From Streptomyces spinosisporus (GTDB lineage Bacteria > Actinomycetota > Actinomycetes > Streptomycetales > Streptomycetaceae): a DNA stretch of 64,000 nucleotides. Each line of letters opens with the position of its first letter. Position 1 is the first letter of the stretch. A program made the translations under genes and the position numbers. The stretch covers positions 1-64,000 of the forward strand of contig NZ_JALDAX010000001.1 in the NCBI RefSeq assembly GCF_022698145.1, read 5' to 3'. Below, in pieces: positions 29,039-41,199 of this stretch. Below the pieces are notes generated by a model that had not been told where the DNA came from, searched no databases, and saw only the letters and a list, made by a program, of their open reading frames with translations.

Positions 29039-31030
29039 GTGATCCAGGTCTTCGGGTTGACCAGCATTCCCCGTAACGGGTTTCCGTGTGCCGTCGACGA
29101 TGTCTCCTTCGACGCACACTCAGGCCGCCTCACCACGCTTCTCGGTACGCCGGGAGCGGGCAAGACGACGGCCCTCAGACTCATGCTCGAACTCCAACAG
29201 GGCCGCGGCATCACCCACTTCAGGGGGCGGCCCCTGCACCGCATCGCGCACCCGTCGCGTGAGGTCGGCGTGCTTCTGGGCGACGTACCGGGACATCCGG
29301 CCCGCACGGTCCGCGGCCATCTTCGTCTGCTGTGTGCCGCCGCGGGAGTGAGCACCCGCCGCGCCGACGAGGTCATGGAGGCCGTGGGTCTCGCCGGACT
29401 GCGCGACGAACGCCTCGGCACGCTCTCACGAGGCATGGACCGCCGTCTCGGCCTGGCCTGCGCGCTGCTGCCCGACCCGCACTCCCTCGTCCTCGACGAC
29501 CCGGCCGACGGACTCTCCGCCCGCGAGACCCGCTGGCTGTACGGCATGCTGCGCGCGCACGCGGCCCGGGGTGGCACGGTGCTGCTCACCACCGCCGACC
29601 CCAAGGAGGCCGCGCGCGGCGCCGACCGGGTCGTGACCCTCGAACAGGGCAGAGTCGTCGCCGACCAGGACGCCGCGGACTTCGCACGCACCCGGCTCCG
29701 CCCCCGCGTCGCCGTCCGCAGTCCGCACGCCCCCCGTCTGGCCGCCCTGCTCACCAAGGAGGCCCGGAACGCACAGCGCTCCGTCGAGGTCGTACGCGAT
29801 GGCGGCAACCGCCTTTCCGTATACGGCAGTAGCTGCGCCGACGTCGGCGAGACCGCCTTCCGGCACGGCATCCTCGTACACCAACTCGCAGACGAGGTTG
29901 GGGACATGGGGCCCGGAGCGACGGACGCTCCCGTCAAGGAGACCGCAACCGACACCGATCGACCGACGCGGGACCGGCTTAACCCGCCCAGCCAGCCCAG
30001 CCAGCACAACCGGCCCAACCAGCCCGACGCGTCGGACGCCGTACGCGATGGCATGGCCGCGCAGCACGTCACGATCCCGGTCGACGCGCCTCATCACGCG
30101 GGCACGGAACCGCCGTCAGCGCCTCTTGACGGCGCCTCCCACGAAGCGCACCCGGATGCGCACCGCCCTGCGCACTCCCTTGCGAACCCCGAACCGCCCT
30201 CCCCGGCCCGGGCCGACGACCTGTCGTCCCCCCTCCCCCCACCCATCTCCGTACGCTCCGCCCCCAGCCCCCTTCGCCCTCTCCGCTACGAAATCCGTCG
30301 TGCCGCCGGTATCAGCACAGGGTTCCTCACCGGCGCTGCGGTGCTCGTCGTGTCCGCCCTCGCCGCCCTCTTCCTGGCCCGGAGCGGGCACACTCCGCAG
30401 GAGCGGCTGCTCGTCGCGTGGCCGCAGGAACTGCCGCTGCCGCCCGCCGCGCTCGGAGCGGGGCTGCTCGGCGCGCTGGCCTTCGGCGACGAGTTCCGCC
30501 ACCCCGCGCTGGCGGCGGATCGCGGCACAGTCCCCCGTCGGCTGGGGCTGCTCGTCGCGAAACTCCTCGTCGCCACCGCGACCGCGCTGATGCTGGCCTT
30601 CCTCACGGTCGGCTGCGACGCCGAGATGCTCTACATCGTCTACGGACGGGAGCTCACGCAAGTTCCCGCGGACTGGCTCTCGCTGAGCGCGAGTTGGTTC
30701 GGGCTGGTCGTCGGATGCGCGTGGGCAGGAGTGCTCGCAGCCGGCGTCTTCCGGTCGACCACCGCAGGACTTGCGGCGGTGGTGGCGGTGCCGGTCGTCG
30801 TTGTTCCCCTCGTACAAAAGGCCTTGGCGGGTTCGTCCGTGCGTACGGCAGCCGGTTTTCCGTTGCGGCTGCGGGAGGTGCTTCTGTCGCAGTGGCCCTT
30901 CGGTGGTGAGCGCTATCTGTCCGCTGTCGCGCGCGTGATCGCCCAACCCGTGGGCGGCGCCCTGACGTTGTCGCTCACGGCGCTGCTCTGCGCATATCTG
31001 CTCACCACGCTGCGCAGCAGGTTCCGATGA
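29039..31030 (+). CDS. ABC transporter, fused ATPase and membrane domain
   Basis: 663 aa in one polypeptide: an ABC ATPase (residues 1 to about 230: Walker A GTPGAGKTT, signature LSRGMDRRLGLA, Walker B LVLDDP), a long disordered linker (about 285-420, Pro/Asn/His-rich), then about six transmembrane helices (from ISTGFLTGAAVLVVSALAALFLA to LTLSLTALLCAYLLTTL). The catalytic Glu after Walker B is Asp (LDDPADG rather than LDEP). No substrate-binding protein is adjacent. GTG 29039 is taken as start, with a possible -10 (TATCTT, 29025-29030) close enough for a near-leaderless mRNA. It lies directly upstream of whiH. Confidence 0.85.
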   Translation: MIQVFGLTSIPRNGFPCAVDDVSFDAHSGRLTTLLGTPGAGKTTALRLMLELQQGRGITHFRGRPLHRIAHPSREVGVLLGDVPGHPARTVRGHLRLLCAAAGVSTRRADEVMEAVGLAGLRDERLGTLSRGMDRRLGLACALLPDPHSLVLDDPADGLSARETRWLYGMLRAHAARGGTVLLTTADPKEAARGADRVVTLEQGRVVADQDAADFARTRLRPRVAVRSPHAPRLAALLTKEARNAQRSVEVVRDGGNRLSVYGSSCADVGETAFRHGILVHQLADEVGDMGPGATDAPVKETATDTDRPTRDRLNPPSQPSQHNRPNQPDASDAVRDGMAAQHVTIPVDAPHHAGTEPPSAPLDGASHEAHPDAHRPAHSLANPEPPSPARADDLSSPLPPPISVRSAPSPLRPLRYEIRRAAGISTGFLTGAAVLVVSALAALFLARSGHTPQERLLVAWPQELPLPPAALGAGLLGALAFGDEFRHPALAADRGTVPRRLGLLVAKLLVATATALMLAFLTVGCDAEMLYIVYGRELTQVPADWLSLSASWFGLVVGCAWAGVLAAGVFRSTTAGLAAVVAVPVVVVPLVQKALAGSSVRTAAGFPLRLREVLLSQWPFGGERYLSAVARVIAQPVGGALTLSLTALLCAYLLTTLRSRFR

Positions 31031-31090
31031 CGACCGTCCGCACACTTTCGCCCTGCCCTGTGCGCAACTCCCAGGGGTAAGCCCATTTCT

Positions 31091-31099
31091 TTCCGATAA
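31091..31099 (+). promoter_or_regulatory. Candidate WhiG-type -10 of whiH
   Basis: TTCCGATAA resembles the GCCGATAA -10 of FliA/WhiG-type promoters; whiH is a known WhiG target in S. coelicolor. The matching TAAA -35 is poor here (TAAG at 31078 is too close). Confidence 0.4.
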
Positions 31100-31191
31100 G
31101 GCGTCAATTGCGACGGGGTGAGCGATCACCCTTTCGTGTGCTTTTCACCAAAGCCCTCAAGGGAGTTGAGGAGGGCGCCGACAAAGGTTCC

Positions 31192-32079
31192 GTGAGTACC
31201 CTTGCGCACACCATGATGACCGCCGCCCGCTCCGCAGACTCCGGTCTGGCCGGCCCGGGCGAACTCGACCGCTACCCCTACGCGGAGACCCACGTGTCCG
31301 ACCGCGTAGGAGCCCCCGCCTGGGAGGGCGCGGATCCCGAGCTGAGCCGCGTGGGCCGGCGTGCCGCAGGCAGTCGCGGACGCGGGCTCCACGGCCAACT
31401 CGTCCAGCAGCTGGGTCAGATGATCGTCTCCGGCGATCTGGGCGCCGACCGTCCGCTGGTTCCCGAGGAGATCGGCCAGCGTTTCGAGGTCTCACGCACC
31501 GTCGTCCGTGAGTCGCTCCGCGTCCTGGAGGCCAAGGGCCTGGTGAGCGCGCGCCCGAACGTCGGCACGCGCGTGCGCCCCGTCAGCGACTGGAATCTCC
31601 TCGATCCGGACATCATCGAATGGCGCGCGTTCGGTCCGCAGCGCGACGACCAGCGCCGTGAGCTGAGCGAACTGCGCTGGACCATCGAACCGCTCGCCGC
31701 CCGCCTCGCCGCGGGGCACGGACGCGAGGACGTCCAGCAGCGGCTCGGCGATATGGTGGAGATCATGGGGCACGCCATGGGGCAGGGCGACGCCATCACC
31801 TTCTCCCGCGCCGACAGCGAGTTCCACTCCCTGCTCATTCAGGTCGCGGGCAACCGGATGCTGGAGCACCTCTCCGGGATCGTCTCGGCCGCCCTGCAGG
31901 TCTCCGGCGGCCCGGTCACCGGCTGTGACCGGCCGAACGAGGCGTCCCTGGGCCACCACGGCCGGATCGTCGACGCCCTCGCCACCGGAGACGGCGTGGC
32001 GGCCGAGTCCGCCATGCGCCAACTGCTCACCGCCCACCCCGAGGTGGAGCGCGTGGTGCCCGCGCCGCGCGAACACTGA
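31192..32079 (+). CDS. whiH: Sporulation regulator WhiH (GntR/FadR family)
   Basis: 295-aa GntR-family regulator needed for sporulation septation in aerial hyphae. It has the whiH-specific N-terminus (VSTLAHTMMTAARSADSGLAGPGELDRYPYAE). A GntR winged helix follows at about residues 65-130 (LHGQLVQQLGQMIVSGDLGADRPLVPEEIGQRFEVSRTVVRESLRVLEAKGLVSARPNVGTRV), then an FCD ligand-binding domain (DPDIIEWRAFG...AEFHSLL-like, DRPNEASLGHHGRIVDAL). GTG 31192 matches the known start; the frame is open from 31108. It is followed by a perfect hairpin and then hrdB, the classic Streptomyces order. Confidence 0.96.
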   Translation: MSTLAHTMMTAARSADSGLAGPGELDRYPYAETHVSDRVGAPAWEGADPELSRVGRRAAGSRGRGLHGQLVQQLGQMIVSGDLGADRPLVPEEIGQRFEVSRTVVRESLRVLEAKGLVSARPNVGTRVRPVSDWNLLDPDIIEWRAFGPQRDDQRRELSELRWTIEPLAARLAAGHGREDVQQRLGDMVEIMGHAMGQGDAITFSRADSEFHSLLIQVAGNRMLEHLSGIVSAALQVSGGPVTGCDRPNEASLGHHGRIVDALATGDGVAAESAMRQLLTAHPEVERVVPAPREH

Positions 32080-32150
32080 CCACACCCGCGGGCGGCGCGG
32101 CCGGGAGGTGCCTCCCTCCTCCTGGGCATCGCTCGGCCGCCGAACCGCCT

Positions 32151-32195
32151 CCGTCGGACCCCGCAGGATCCCGGAGATCCTGCGGGGTCCGACGG
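32151..32195 (+). terminator. whiH terminator, 20-bp perfect stem
   Basis: 20-bp arms with a 5-base loop (CCGGA), 72 bp after the whiH stop. Confidence 0.9.
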
Positions 32196-32197
32196 CG

Positions 32198-32280
32198 TGA
32201 CGGTCCGTGTGCATGACGGGCTGCGCGGAAGGCGGGCCGTGTGCGTGCGGATGGCGGGCCGTGTGCGTGACGGGCTGTGT
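32198..32280. repeat. Degenerate GGGCCGTGTGCGTG repeats
   Basis: Variants of gcgggccgtgtgcgtg and gacgggctg recur three to four times between the whiH terminator and the hrdB promoter region. Confidence 0.6.
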
Positions 32281-32368
32281 GACACTGAAAACGGACCGCG
32301 AGATCCTGAAAGTGCCACGGTCTGAGTCGCAGGCAACCTCGTCTGCCCGTTTCTGTCCGTTTTTGGAC

Positions 32369-32398
32369 GCTTACGGGCTGTGACTCGGGCCACGTAGA
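32369..32398 (+). promoter_or_regulatory. Candidate hrdB housekeeping promoter
   Basis: TTACGG about 18 bp before TAGATT, roughly 200 bp upstream of the hrdB start. The -35 is a poor match. Confidence 0.4.
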
Positions 32399-32454
32399 TT
32401 GGGCGTAACACTCGTGGAAACAGCGCGATGACCTAAGAGGTGACAGCCGAGGAG

Positions 32455-32481
32455 GGAATACGGACGCCGCTTGCGGCGCTG
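32455..32481 (+). promoter_or_regulatory. Candidate SigR-type hrdB promoter
   Basis: GGGAAT is followed after 18 bases by GCT, near the GGAAT-N18-GTT SigR consensus. hrdB of S. coelicolor has a SigR-dependent second promoter; the -10 here is imperfect. Confidence 0.4.
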
Positions 32482-32595
32482 TGCATCTTCCCGGCCCCCG
32501 CCCGCGCCGTCGGCCCAATCCCCAAGCCGGCGGTCGGCTCCTGTCCGCAGTGGACGGGGCCGGAAGCCGTTTTCCAACGTTCCGAGAGGTTGTTC

Positions 32596-34128
<1,533 letters not shown>

Positions 34129-34141
34129 GTCGGTTTTTCGG

Positions 34142-34181
34142 CAGCGCCCCTGACCCTGGGATTTACGGGTCAGGGGCGCTG
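34142..34181 (+). terminator. hrdB terminator, 15-bp perfect stem
   Basis: CAGCGCCCCTGACCC pairs perfectly with GGGTCAGGGGCGCTG across a 10-base loop just after hrdB. Confidence 0.92.
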
Positions 34182-34283
34182 TGCTGTGCGCGCCGCCGGT
34201 GCATCAACGCCTGACTCGGGGGTGACGGGCCGTCCCCGGCGCCCGGTCGGAAGGTCGTCATCAGCGCGTCGAACCATCAGCCG

Positions 34284-34432
34284 TCAGTTCTCAATGCCCT
34301 TGAACTCCCGGCGGATCCGCGTGAGTTGCTTGGCCTCCGTGGACAGCAGGTCGTAGTCGACCTGCAGTCCGATCCCTTCGGCGGCGTGGACGTCGAGGAG
34401 GGCCGCTGATGAGAGCAACGGTCCGGTTCAGC
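34284..34432 (-). pseudogene. 3'-end remnant of an unidentified gene
   Basis: On the minus strand a short reading frame ends ...EAKQLTRIRREFKGIEN then stop (TGA at 34286-34284), preceded by LLDVHAAEGIGLQVDYDLL. About 40 codons look protein-like. Upstream the sense appears to continue (LNRTVALIS) only in another frame, with a one-base shift near 34408, and then is lost. I do not recognise the parent family. The rest of 34182-34680 shows no gene. Confidence 0.45.
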
Positions 34433-34680
34433 GAGCCGTGACTCGCCTGTGTGCCCTCACACGCATGGCGCACCCGCCTCAGCTGGATGTACCGCCGGGC
34501 TGCGGGCGGGCCCGCAGCCCGGCGCTCACGCCGAGCGACGACCACCTCCACCGAACCGTGTCCTACGCCCCCGACGCCCACAGTGCGCCTCGCGGCCGAG
34601 CAGCCTGCCCAGCGAATGCGCCGCCCCCCGCGCTGGATGACTCTGGGTCTGCGAGGACCAACCCAGAGTGAGGAGTCTGC

Positions 34681-35556
34681 ATGCGTCGATCCCTTGTCCG
34701 GGCGCTGGTGCGGCCGCTGGTGTTTGCGGCGGCGGCGACCGCAATACCGATGCTTTCCGCGCCGTCCCCTGCTTCTGCAGCCGCCGGCGGCGTCATCATA
34801 GGGAGCTTCCCGATCGATGTGTCCGAGAGTCCCTGGACGGTGGCGCTGTCCAGCCGTGACCGGTTCGGGGGTACGCGGGCGGGGCAGTTCTGCGGGGGTG
34901 TGGTCATCGGCCGTACGACCGTGCTCACCGCTGCTCACTGCATGGGGGAGGACGTCCTCGGCACGTCGGCGAAGAGCGTGCACGACCTGAAGGTCATCTC
35001 GAACCGTACGGACCTGCTCTCCAACCGCGGCCAGGAGATCCCGGTGCGTGCGGTCCGGGTGAATCCTGACTACGACAGCGGCAGCAACGCCGAGGACTTC
35101 GCACTGCTGACGCTCGCCGAGCCGCTGCCGCAGAGCTCGGTCATCGAGATGGCGGCCTCGGGTGACCCGGCGTACGAGCCGGGCACGAGTGCCATGGTCT
35201 CCGGGTGGGGAGATCTCACGGGCGGCGGAGACTATGCGCACAGTCTGCGCGCGACGCGCCTGCACGTGCTGTCCGACGCACGGTGCCAGGAGGCGTACCC
35301 GGGCAGTACCGAAGGCACCTACATCGCCAAGAGCATGCTGTGCGCCGGAGAGGCCGGAGGGGGCCACGACGCCTGTCAGGGGGACAGTGGCGGTCCCCTG
35401 GTGGCCCAGGGGAAGCTGATCGGGCTCGTGTCCTGGGGGAGCGGCTGCGGTCGCGCCGGCAGTCCCGGCGTCTATACGCGCGTCTCCGAGGTCGTACGGG
35501 CGCGGAATGCGGCTGCCTGGGCGAACGGGGCCCGCGGGGCTGCCGGAGGGGTCTGA
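34681..35556 (+). CDS. Secreted trypsin-like serine protease
   Basis: 291-aa S1 peptidase with a clear signal peptide (MRRSLVRALVRPLVFAAAATA..., cleavage after about ASAA, residue 35). The catalytic triad is visible: His in LTAAHC, Asp in AEDFALLTL, Ser in CQGDSGGPL. GDACQ-like pocket (HDACQGDSGG) with Asp six residues before Ser predicts trypsin-like Arg/Lys specificity. Six Cys suggest three disulfides. GAGGAG precedes ATG 34681. The propeptide appears very short: mature VIIGSFPIDV starts soon after the signal peptide. Confidence 0.94.
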   Translation: MRRSLVRALVRPLVFAAAATAIPMLSAPSPASAAAGGVIIGSFPIDVSESPWTVALSSRDRFGGTRAGQFCGGVVIGRTTVLTAAHCMGEDVLGTSAKSVHDLKVISNRTDLLSNRGQEIPVRAVRVNPDYDSGSNAEDFALLTLAEPLPQSSVIEMAASGDPAYEPGTSAMVSGWGDLTGGGDYAHSLRATRLHVLSDARCQEAYPGSTEGTYIAKSMLCAGEAGGGHDACQGDSGGPLVAQGKLIGLVSWGSGCGRAGSPGVYTRVSEVVRARNAAAWANGARGAAGGV

Positions 35557-35581
35557 GCGTCATCCTCTGCCGTTTATGAGC

Positions 35582-35620
35582 GCGGGCGGCGCGTCCCTGT
35601 GAGGAGGGAACGCGCCGCCC
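35582..35620. terminator. Bidirectional terminator
   Basis: CGGGCGGCGCG-TCCCT pairs with AGGGAACGCGCCGCCCG (one bulge) between the protease and the convergent small zinc-ribbon-like gene. Confidence 0.85.
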
Positions 35621-35665
35621 GTCGACCGGCCTGTGCCGGAACTGGCTCGTCGTGGATGCGAGGTC

Positions 35666-35896
35666 TCAGCGCTCTTCGTCTGGTGCGGTCTCCGGAACGG
35701 ACGTGAGCCGCTCCGTCTCGTCCTGTATCTCAGCGGCGATCTTCTTGAGTTCCGGCTCGAACTTGCGCCCGTGGTGGGCGCAGAAGAGCAGCTCTCCGCC
35801 GCTGAGCAGGACCACACGTACGTAGGCCTGCGCGCCGCAGCGGTCGCACCGATCAGCGGCCGTCAGCGGGCTCGCGGGGGTCAGAACAGTAGTCAC
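35666..35896 (-). CDS. Small conserved zinc-ribbon-like protein
   Basis: 76-aa protein widely conserved in Streptomyces (DUF7455-type, from memory). A CxxC (DRCDRCGAQA) and CAHH (LLFCAHHGRKF) pair suggest a single zinc site; the C-terminal part is an acidic helix. ATG 35896 opens MTTVLTPASPLTAADRCDRC. The function is unknown. It is convergent with the protease and divergent from parE. Confidence 0.8.
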   Translation of the reverse strand: MTTVLTPASPLTAADRCDRCGAQAYVRVVLLSGGELLFCAHHGRKFEPELKKIAAEIQDETERLTSVPETAPDEER

Positions 35897-35978
35897 GTCG
35901 CCTCTTCTCTAGCTCGACGAGCTGTCGTACCAGGGTCAACATCCAACCAGCCCTAAAACGTTCCCGCCCCGGGCTTTT

Positions 35979-35999
35979 CCTCGAAAAAATCTTTCGAGG
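35979..35999. other. CCTCGAAA/TTTCGAGG hairpin
   Basis: An 8-bp perfect inverted repeat with a 5-base loop lies in the divergent gap upstream of the small zinc-ribbon gene. It may be an operator or a leader hairpin. Confidence 0.4.
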
Positions 36000-36187
36000 C
36001 CGGCTGTCTGCTGCCGGTTGGCGGCGAATGTGCCGTATTGCGTGTCAGTCGTGTCGTACGGGTTCGCGCGGTCTGTCAATGTCTGGTCCTCCCGGCTGGG
36101 TTGCCGGTTGTTCATGAGGACGTGCCCGGAGCCTAAATGGTTCATGCCTGGAAGGGAACGTGATATGTACTTCACCCCATCGAGGGA

Positions 36188-36203
36188 TCGAACACGTATG
36201 CGA
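36188..36203 (+). promoter_or_regulatory. Weak LexA-box-like site upstream of parE
   Basis: TCGAACACGTATGCGA: a perfect left half and 4 of 6 in the right half of TCGAAC-N4-GTTCGA. The 35897-36339 gap otherwise holds no gene. Confidence 0.3.
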
Positions 36204-36339
36204 CACTGGACTACGCTCAACTTCAGCAGAGGGTGGCGTTACAACGGCTCTACCAGGCCTCGGTACCCTCTTGACGGCAACCGAAGCCGGGCCCTTACCC
36301 ACCAGGGGCTCACCTGAAATTCAGCGAGGAGCGAACCGC

Positions 36340-38463
<2,124 letters not shown>

Positions 38464-38496
38464 CCGCCGCGCCCCGGCCTGAGCGGGGCGCCGGCT

Positions 38497-38590
38497 GCGC
38501 TCGGCTCCGGCGGGGTTCCCGCGGCGTTCGGCCTCGGCGGGGTTCCCGCAGCGCTCGGCCCGGCGTGGTTCCCGTTGCACTCGGCCGGAG
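38497..38590. repeat. About 27-bp tandem repeats after parE
   Basis: Three full and one partial copies of gcgctcggc-tccggcggggttcccgc (38497, 38524, 38551, 38577) with a few substitutions. Confidence 0.75.
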
Positions 38591-38626
38591 CGGTTCGCCC
38601 GGTCACCAGCAGCGGTGTCGTACGTC

Positions 38627-38648
38627 GGCTCCACCCACGGGTGGAGCC
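38627..38648 (+). terminator. Hairpin after parE
   Basis: GGCTCCACCC-AC-GGGTGGAGCC: 10-bp perfect arms. The left arm sequence recurs at 38661-38673. Confidence 0.75.
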
Positions 38649-38777
38649 GGCAGCCGTTTACGGCTCCACCCACGATCCACCCCAGCTCCGATCTGCTGAC
38701 CTGCAGATTTCCGTAGCGTCGAAGGCGTCGGGCAGCAGTCGCTGTCGCGGCCCCCTTCTTCGCTCACGGAGGCATCG

Positions 38778-39302
38778 ATGTCCGGGCTCGTCAACGCGTT
38801 GGTGATCGCGGCCGTGGTCGTCCTGGTGATCGTCCGGCAGTTCCGCGCACAGCAGATCGGCACCGGAAGGCGCTGGTGGCTCGTGCCCGCGATCATCGCC
38901 GTCGTCGCCCTGCGCGAACCCGGCATCGTGGACGCCCATCACCACACCGCATCGATCGCGCTGCTCGGTGCCGAGCTCCTCATAGGCCTCGCCACCGGAG
39001 CCGGCTGGGCCTGGACCACCCGAATATGGGCGCAGCCGGACGGCTCGGTGTGGAGCAAGAGCACCAAGGCGAGCGTGACCGTCTGGATCGTCGGCATCGC
39101 CCTGCGCGTCGGTCTCTACGCGCTCGGTGCCGCCATAGGCGTCCACCAGGACAGCGCCGCCCTGCTCGTCGCCCTCGCCGCCACCCTCCTGGTCCGCTCG
39201 GGAATCCTGATGTGGCGGGCACAATCCATCGCCCCGGCCGCGGGTCCCACCACGGCGTACGGTGACCCCATGGCCCGCCCCGCACGGAAGGAGCGTGTGT
39301 GA
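38778..39302 (+). CDS. Membrane protein (DUF1453-like) of a two-component operon
   Basis: 174-aa membrane protein with five to six hydrophobic segments (LVNALVIAAVVVLVIV, WWLVPAIIAVVAL, IALLGAELLIGLATGAGWAW, VTVWIVGIALRVGLYALGAAIGV, ALLVALAATLLVRSG). It resembles DUF1453/CcdC-type proteins. Its stop codon overlaps the GTG of the following histidine kinase, so the two are translationally coupled; it may be an accessory sensor. ATG 38778 is the start. Confidence 0.8.
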   Translation: MSGLVNALVIAAVVVLVIVRQFRAQQIGTGRRWWLVPAIIAVVALREPGIVDAHHHTASIALLGAELLIGLATGAGWAWTTRIWAQPDGSVWSKSTKASVTVWIVGIALRVGLYALGAAIGVHQDSAALLVALAATLLVRSGILMWRAQSIAPAAGPTTAYGDPMARPARKERV

Positions 39303-40450
39303 CGGAGAACGTCTGGACGCGCTGGCCCTCGCGGGAGGCGCTCGGGCAAGCAGGCACATCACGGCCCCGGCGCATGATCGCCTGGGTCGTGAGGCTGGCC
39401 GCCCTCGGATTCCTGCTGTCGACCGCCTTCCACGGCAGCCGGGTCCACGGCTGGGTGGCGGTCGCCGGCGGTGCCGGAGTGGTGCTGGCCGCATTCCTCG
39501 CCTGGGCCTACTACCGCACCACGCTCCAGCACCGGTTGTGGCCCTCCCTGGCGTGCATGCTGCTGTTGCTGGGACTGGCCGCGGCGGGTCAGGCGGGGGG
39601 ATTCCAGGGGCCCGCCTTCGTCCTGTGGTGCGGCTGCGCCGTCTCCGCTCTCGAGCGGCTGCCGCTGGCGGTCGCCCTGCCGACAGCCTCCGTCGCCCTG
39701 TCCTCGTACGCCGCGGTGAACAACGACGTATGGCTGACCACAGCGGCCACCACGGCAGGTCTCGCCCTGGCCGGCTATGTGCTGCGGCTCGACGCCGAGG
39801 CGCGTGGCAATGCGCAGAGACTGCTCGCCCAGGAGCGGGCCGCCCGGGTCGCCGAGGCGGAGTCGGCGGCGCTGGCGGAGCGCACCCGGATCGCGCGGGA
39901 GATCCACGACGTGCTCGCGCACAGCCTCTCCGCGCAGCTCGTGCACCTGGAGGCGGCCAGGCTGCTGATCGAGCGCGGTGCCGACCGCGAGCAGATCCTG
40001 GAGCGGGTGGTGGCGGCACGCGGCATGGCGCGCGACGGTCTCGACGAGACGCGGCAGGCACTCTCCGCACTGCGCGGCGAGATGACTCCGCTGGAGGACT
40101 TCCTTTCGCAGCTCGTCGGGACGACAGCGGGTGCCGAGGTCACCATTACGGGTGAGCGGAGACAGCTGCCGGCCGAGGCGTCGCAGGCGGTGCGCAGGGT
40201 CGCCCAGGAGGCCCTGACGAACGTCCGCAAGCATGCGCCGGGGGCGAAGGTGCAGGTGCGGCTGGACTACAGCGACCGGCAAGTGACGCTGGACGTGCGG
40301 GACTTCGGAGGTTCGCCGGGCGAGCTCACCAAGGCGGGCGGCGGGTACGGTCTGCTGGGCATGCGTGAGCGGGCCGAGCTGCTCGGCGGCTCGCTGGAGG
40401 CAGGGCGGGACGAGGAGGGTTTCGCGGTGACGTTGAAGGTGCCCGTATGA
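39299..40450 (+). CDS. Sensor histidine kinase, NarL/DesK type
   Basis: 383-aa kinase with four to five N-terminal transmembrane segments (residues about 25-160), a HisKA_3 dimerisation domain with phospho-His in ERTRIAREIHDVLAHSLSAQLVHLEAAR, and a HATPase domain (RRVAQEALTNVRKHAP..., GGYGLLGMRERAELLGG). It phosphorylates the response regulator whose ATG overlaps its stop (ATGA). The signal is unknown. Confidence 0.93.
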   Translation: MTENVWTRWPSREALGQAGTSRPRRMIAWVVRLAALGFLLSTAFHGSRVHGWVAVAGGAGVVLAAFLAWAYYRTTLQHRLWPSLACMLLLLGLAAAGQAGGFQGPAFVLWCGCAVSALERLPLAVALPTASVALSSYAAVNNDVWLTTAATTAGLALAGYVLRLDAEARGNAQRLLAQERAARVAEAESAALAERTRIAREIHDVLAHSLSAQLVHLEAARLLIERGADREQILERVVAARGMARDGLDETRQALSALRGEMTPLEDFLSQLVGTTAGAEVTITGERRQLPAEASQAVRRVAQEALTNVRKHAPGAKVQVRLDYSDRQVTLDVRDFGGSPGELTKAGGGYGLLGMRERAELLGGSLEAGRDEEGFAVTLKVPV

Positions 40451-41130
40451 CCGAAGGGGCCGAGGACAGGCCTGCGCGAGTGGTGGTCGCGGACGACCAG
40501 ACGGTGGTGCGTGAGGGCATCGTGATGCTGCTGGGCCTGCTGCCCGGGATCGAGGTGGTCGGGGCCGCGGGGGACGGGTTCGAGGCGGTGCGGCTCGTCG
40601 CCGAACTCGCTCCGGACGTGGTGCTGATGGACCTGCGCATGCCGCGTTGCGACGGCGTGGAGGCGACCCGGCGGATCCGCGCCGAACACCCGGGCACTCA
40701 GGTCGTGGTGCTCACGACGTACGCGGACGACGACTCGCTGTTCCCGGCGCTGCGAGCGGGGGCGCGGGGCTATCTCACCAAGGACGCGGGCGGGGACGAG
40801 ATCGTACGGGCCGTGCGGAGCGTGCTGTCCGGGGACGCGGGGCTGTCGCCGAGCATCCAACGGCGGCTGCTGGAGCGGCTGTCCGGTCCCGAGCCGCAGC
40901 CGGCTGTCGAGACCGAGGCGCCGGACGGGCTCACCACGCGTGAGACCGAGGTCCTGCTGCTGATCGCCGAGGGGCTCAGCAACCAGGAGATCGCCCGCAG
41001 ACTGCATGTCTCCACGGCGACGGTGAAGACCCACATCAACAACCTCTTCGCCAAGACGGGGCTCAAGGACCGTGCGCAGGCGGTGCGTTACGCGTACGCG
41101 AAGGGGCTCGCGCGGCCACCGGTGGGATGA
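40447..41130 (+). CDS. NarL/LuxR-type response regulator
   Basis: 227 aa. The receiver domain has DDQ acidic pocket, the phospho-acceptor Asp in DVVLMDLRMPRCDG, TTYADDDS and the conserved Lys in TKDAGG. The C-terminal LuxR HTH reads LTTRETEVLLLIAEGLSNQEIARRLHVSTATVKTHINNLFAKTGLKDRAQAV. It is coupled to the kinase by a 4-base overlap. Confidence 0.95.
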   Translation: MTEGAEDRPARVVVADDQTVVREGIVMLLGLLPGIEVVGAAGDGFEAVRLVAELAPDVVLMDLRMPRCDGVEATRRIRAEHPGTQVVVLTTYADDDSLFPALRAGARGYLTKDAGGDEIVRAVRSVLSGDAGLSPSIQRRLLERLSGPEPQPAVETEAPDGLTTRETEVLLLIAEGLSNQEIARRLHVSTATVKTHINNLFAKTGLKDRAQAVRYAYAKGLARPPVG

Positions 41131-41199
41131 ATCACCTGATGGGGTGAAGAGCGGGGGGAAGAAGAGTCAGGGATCTTCCCGTTCTGTCCATCCTTGGGC

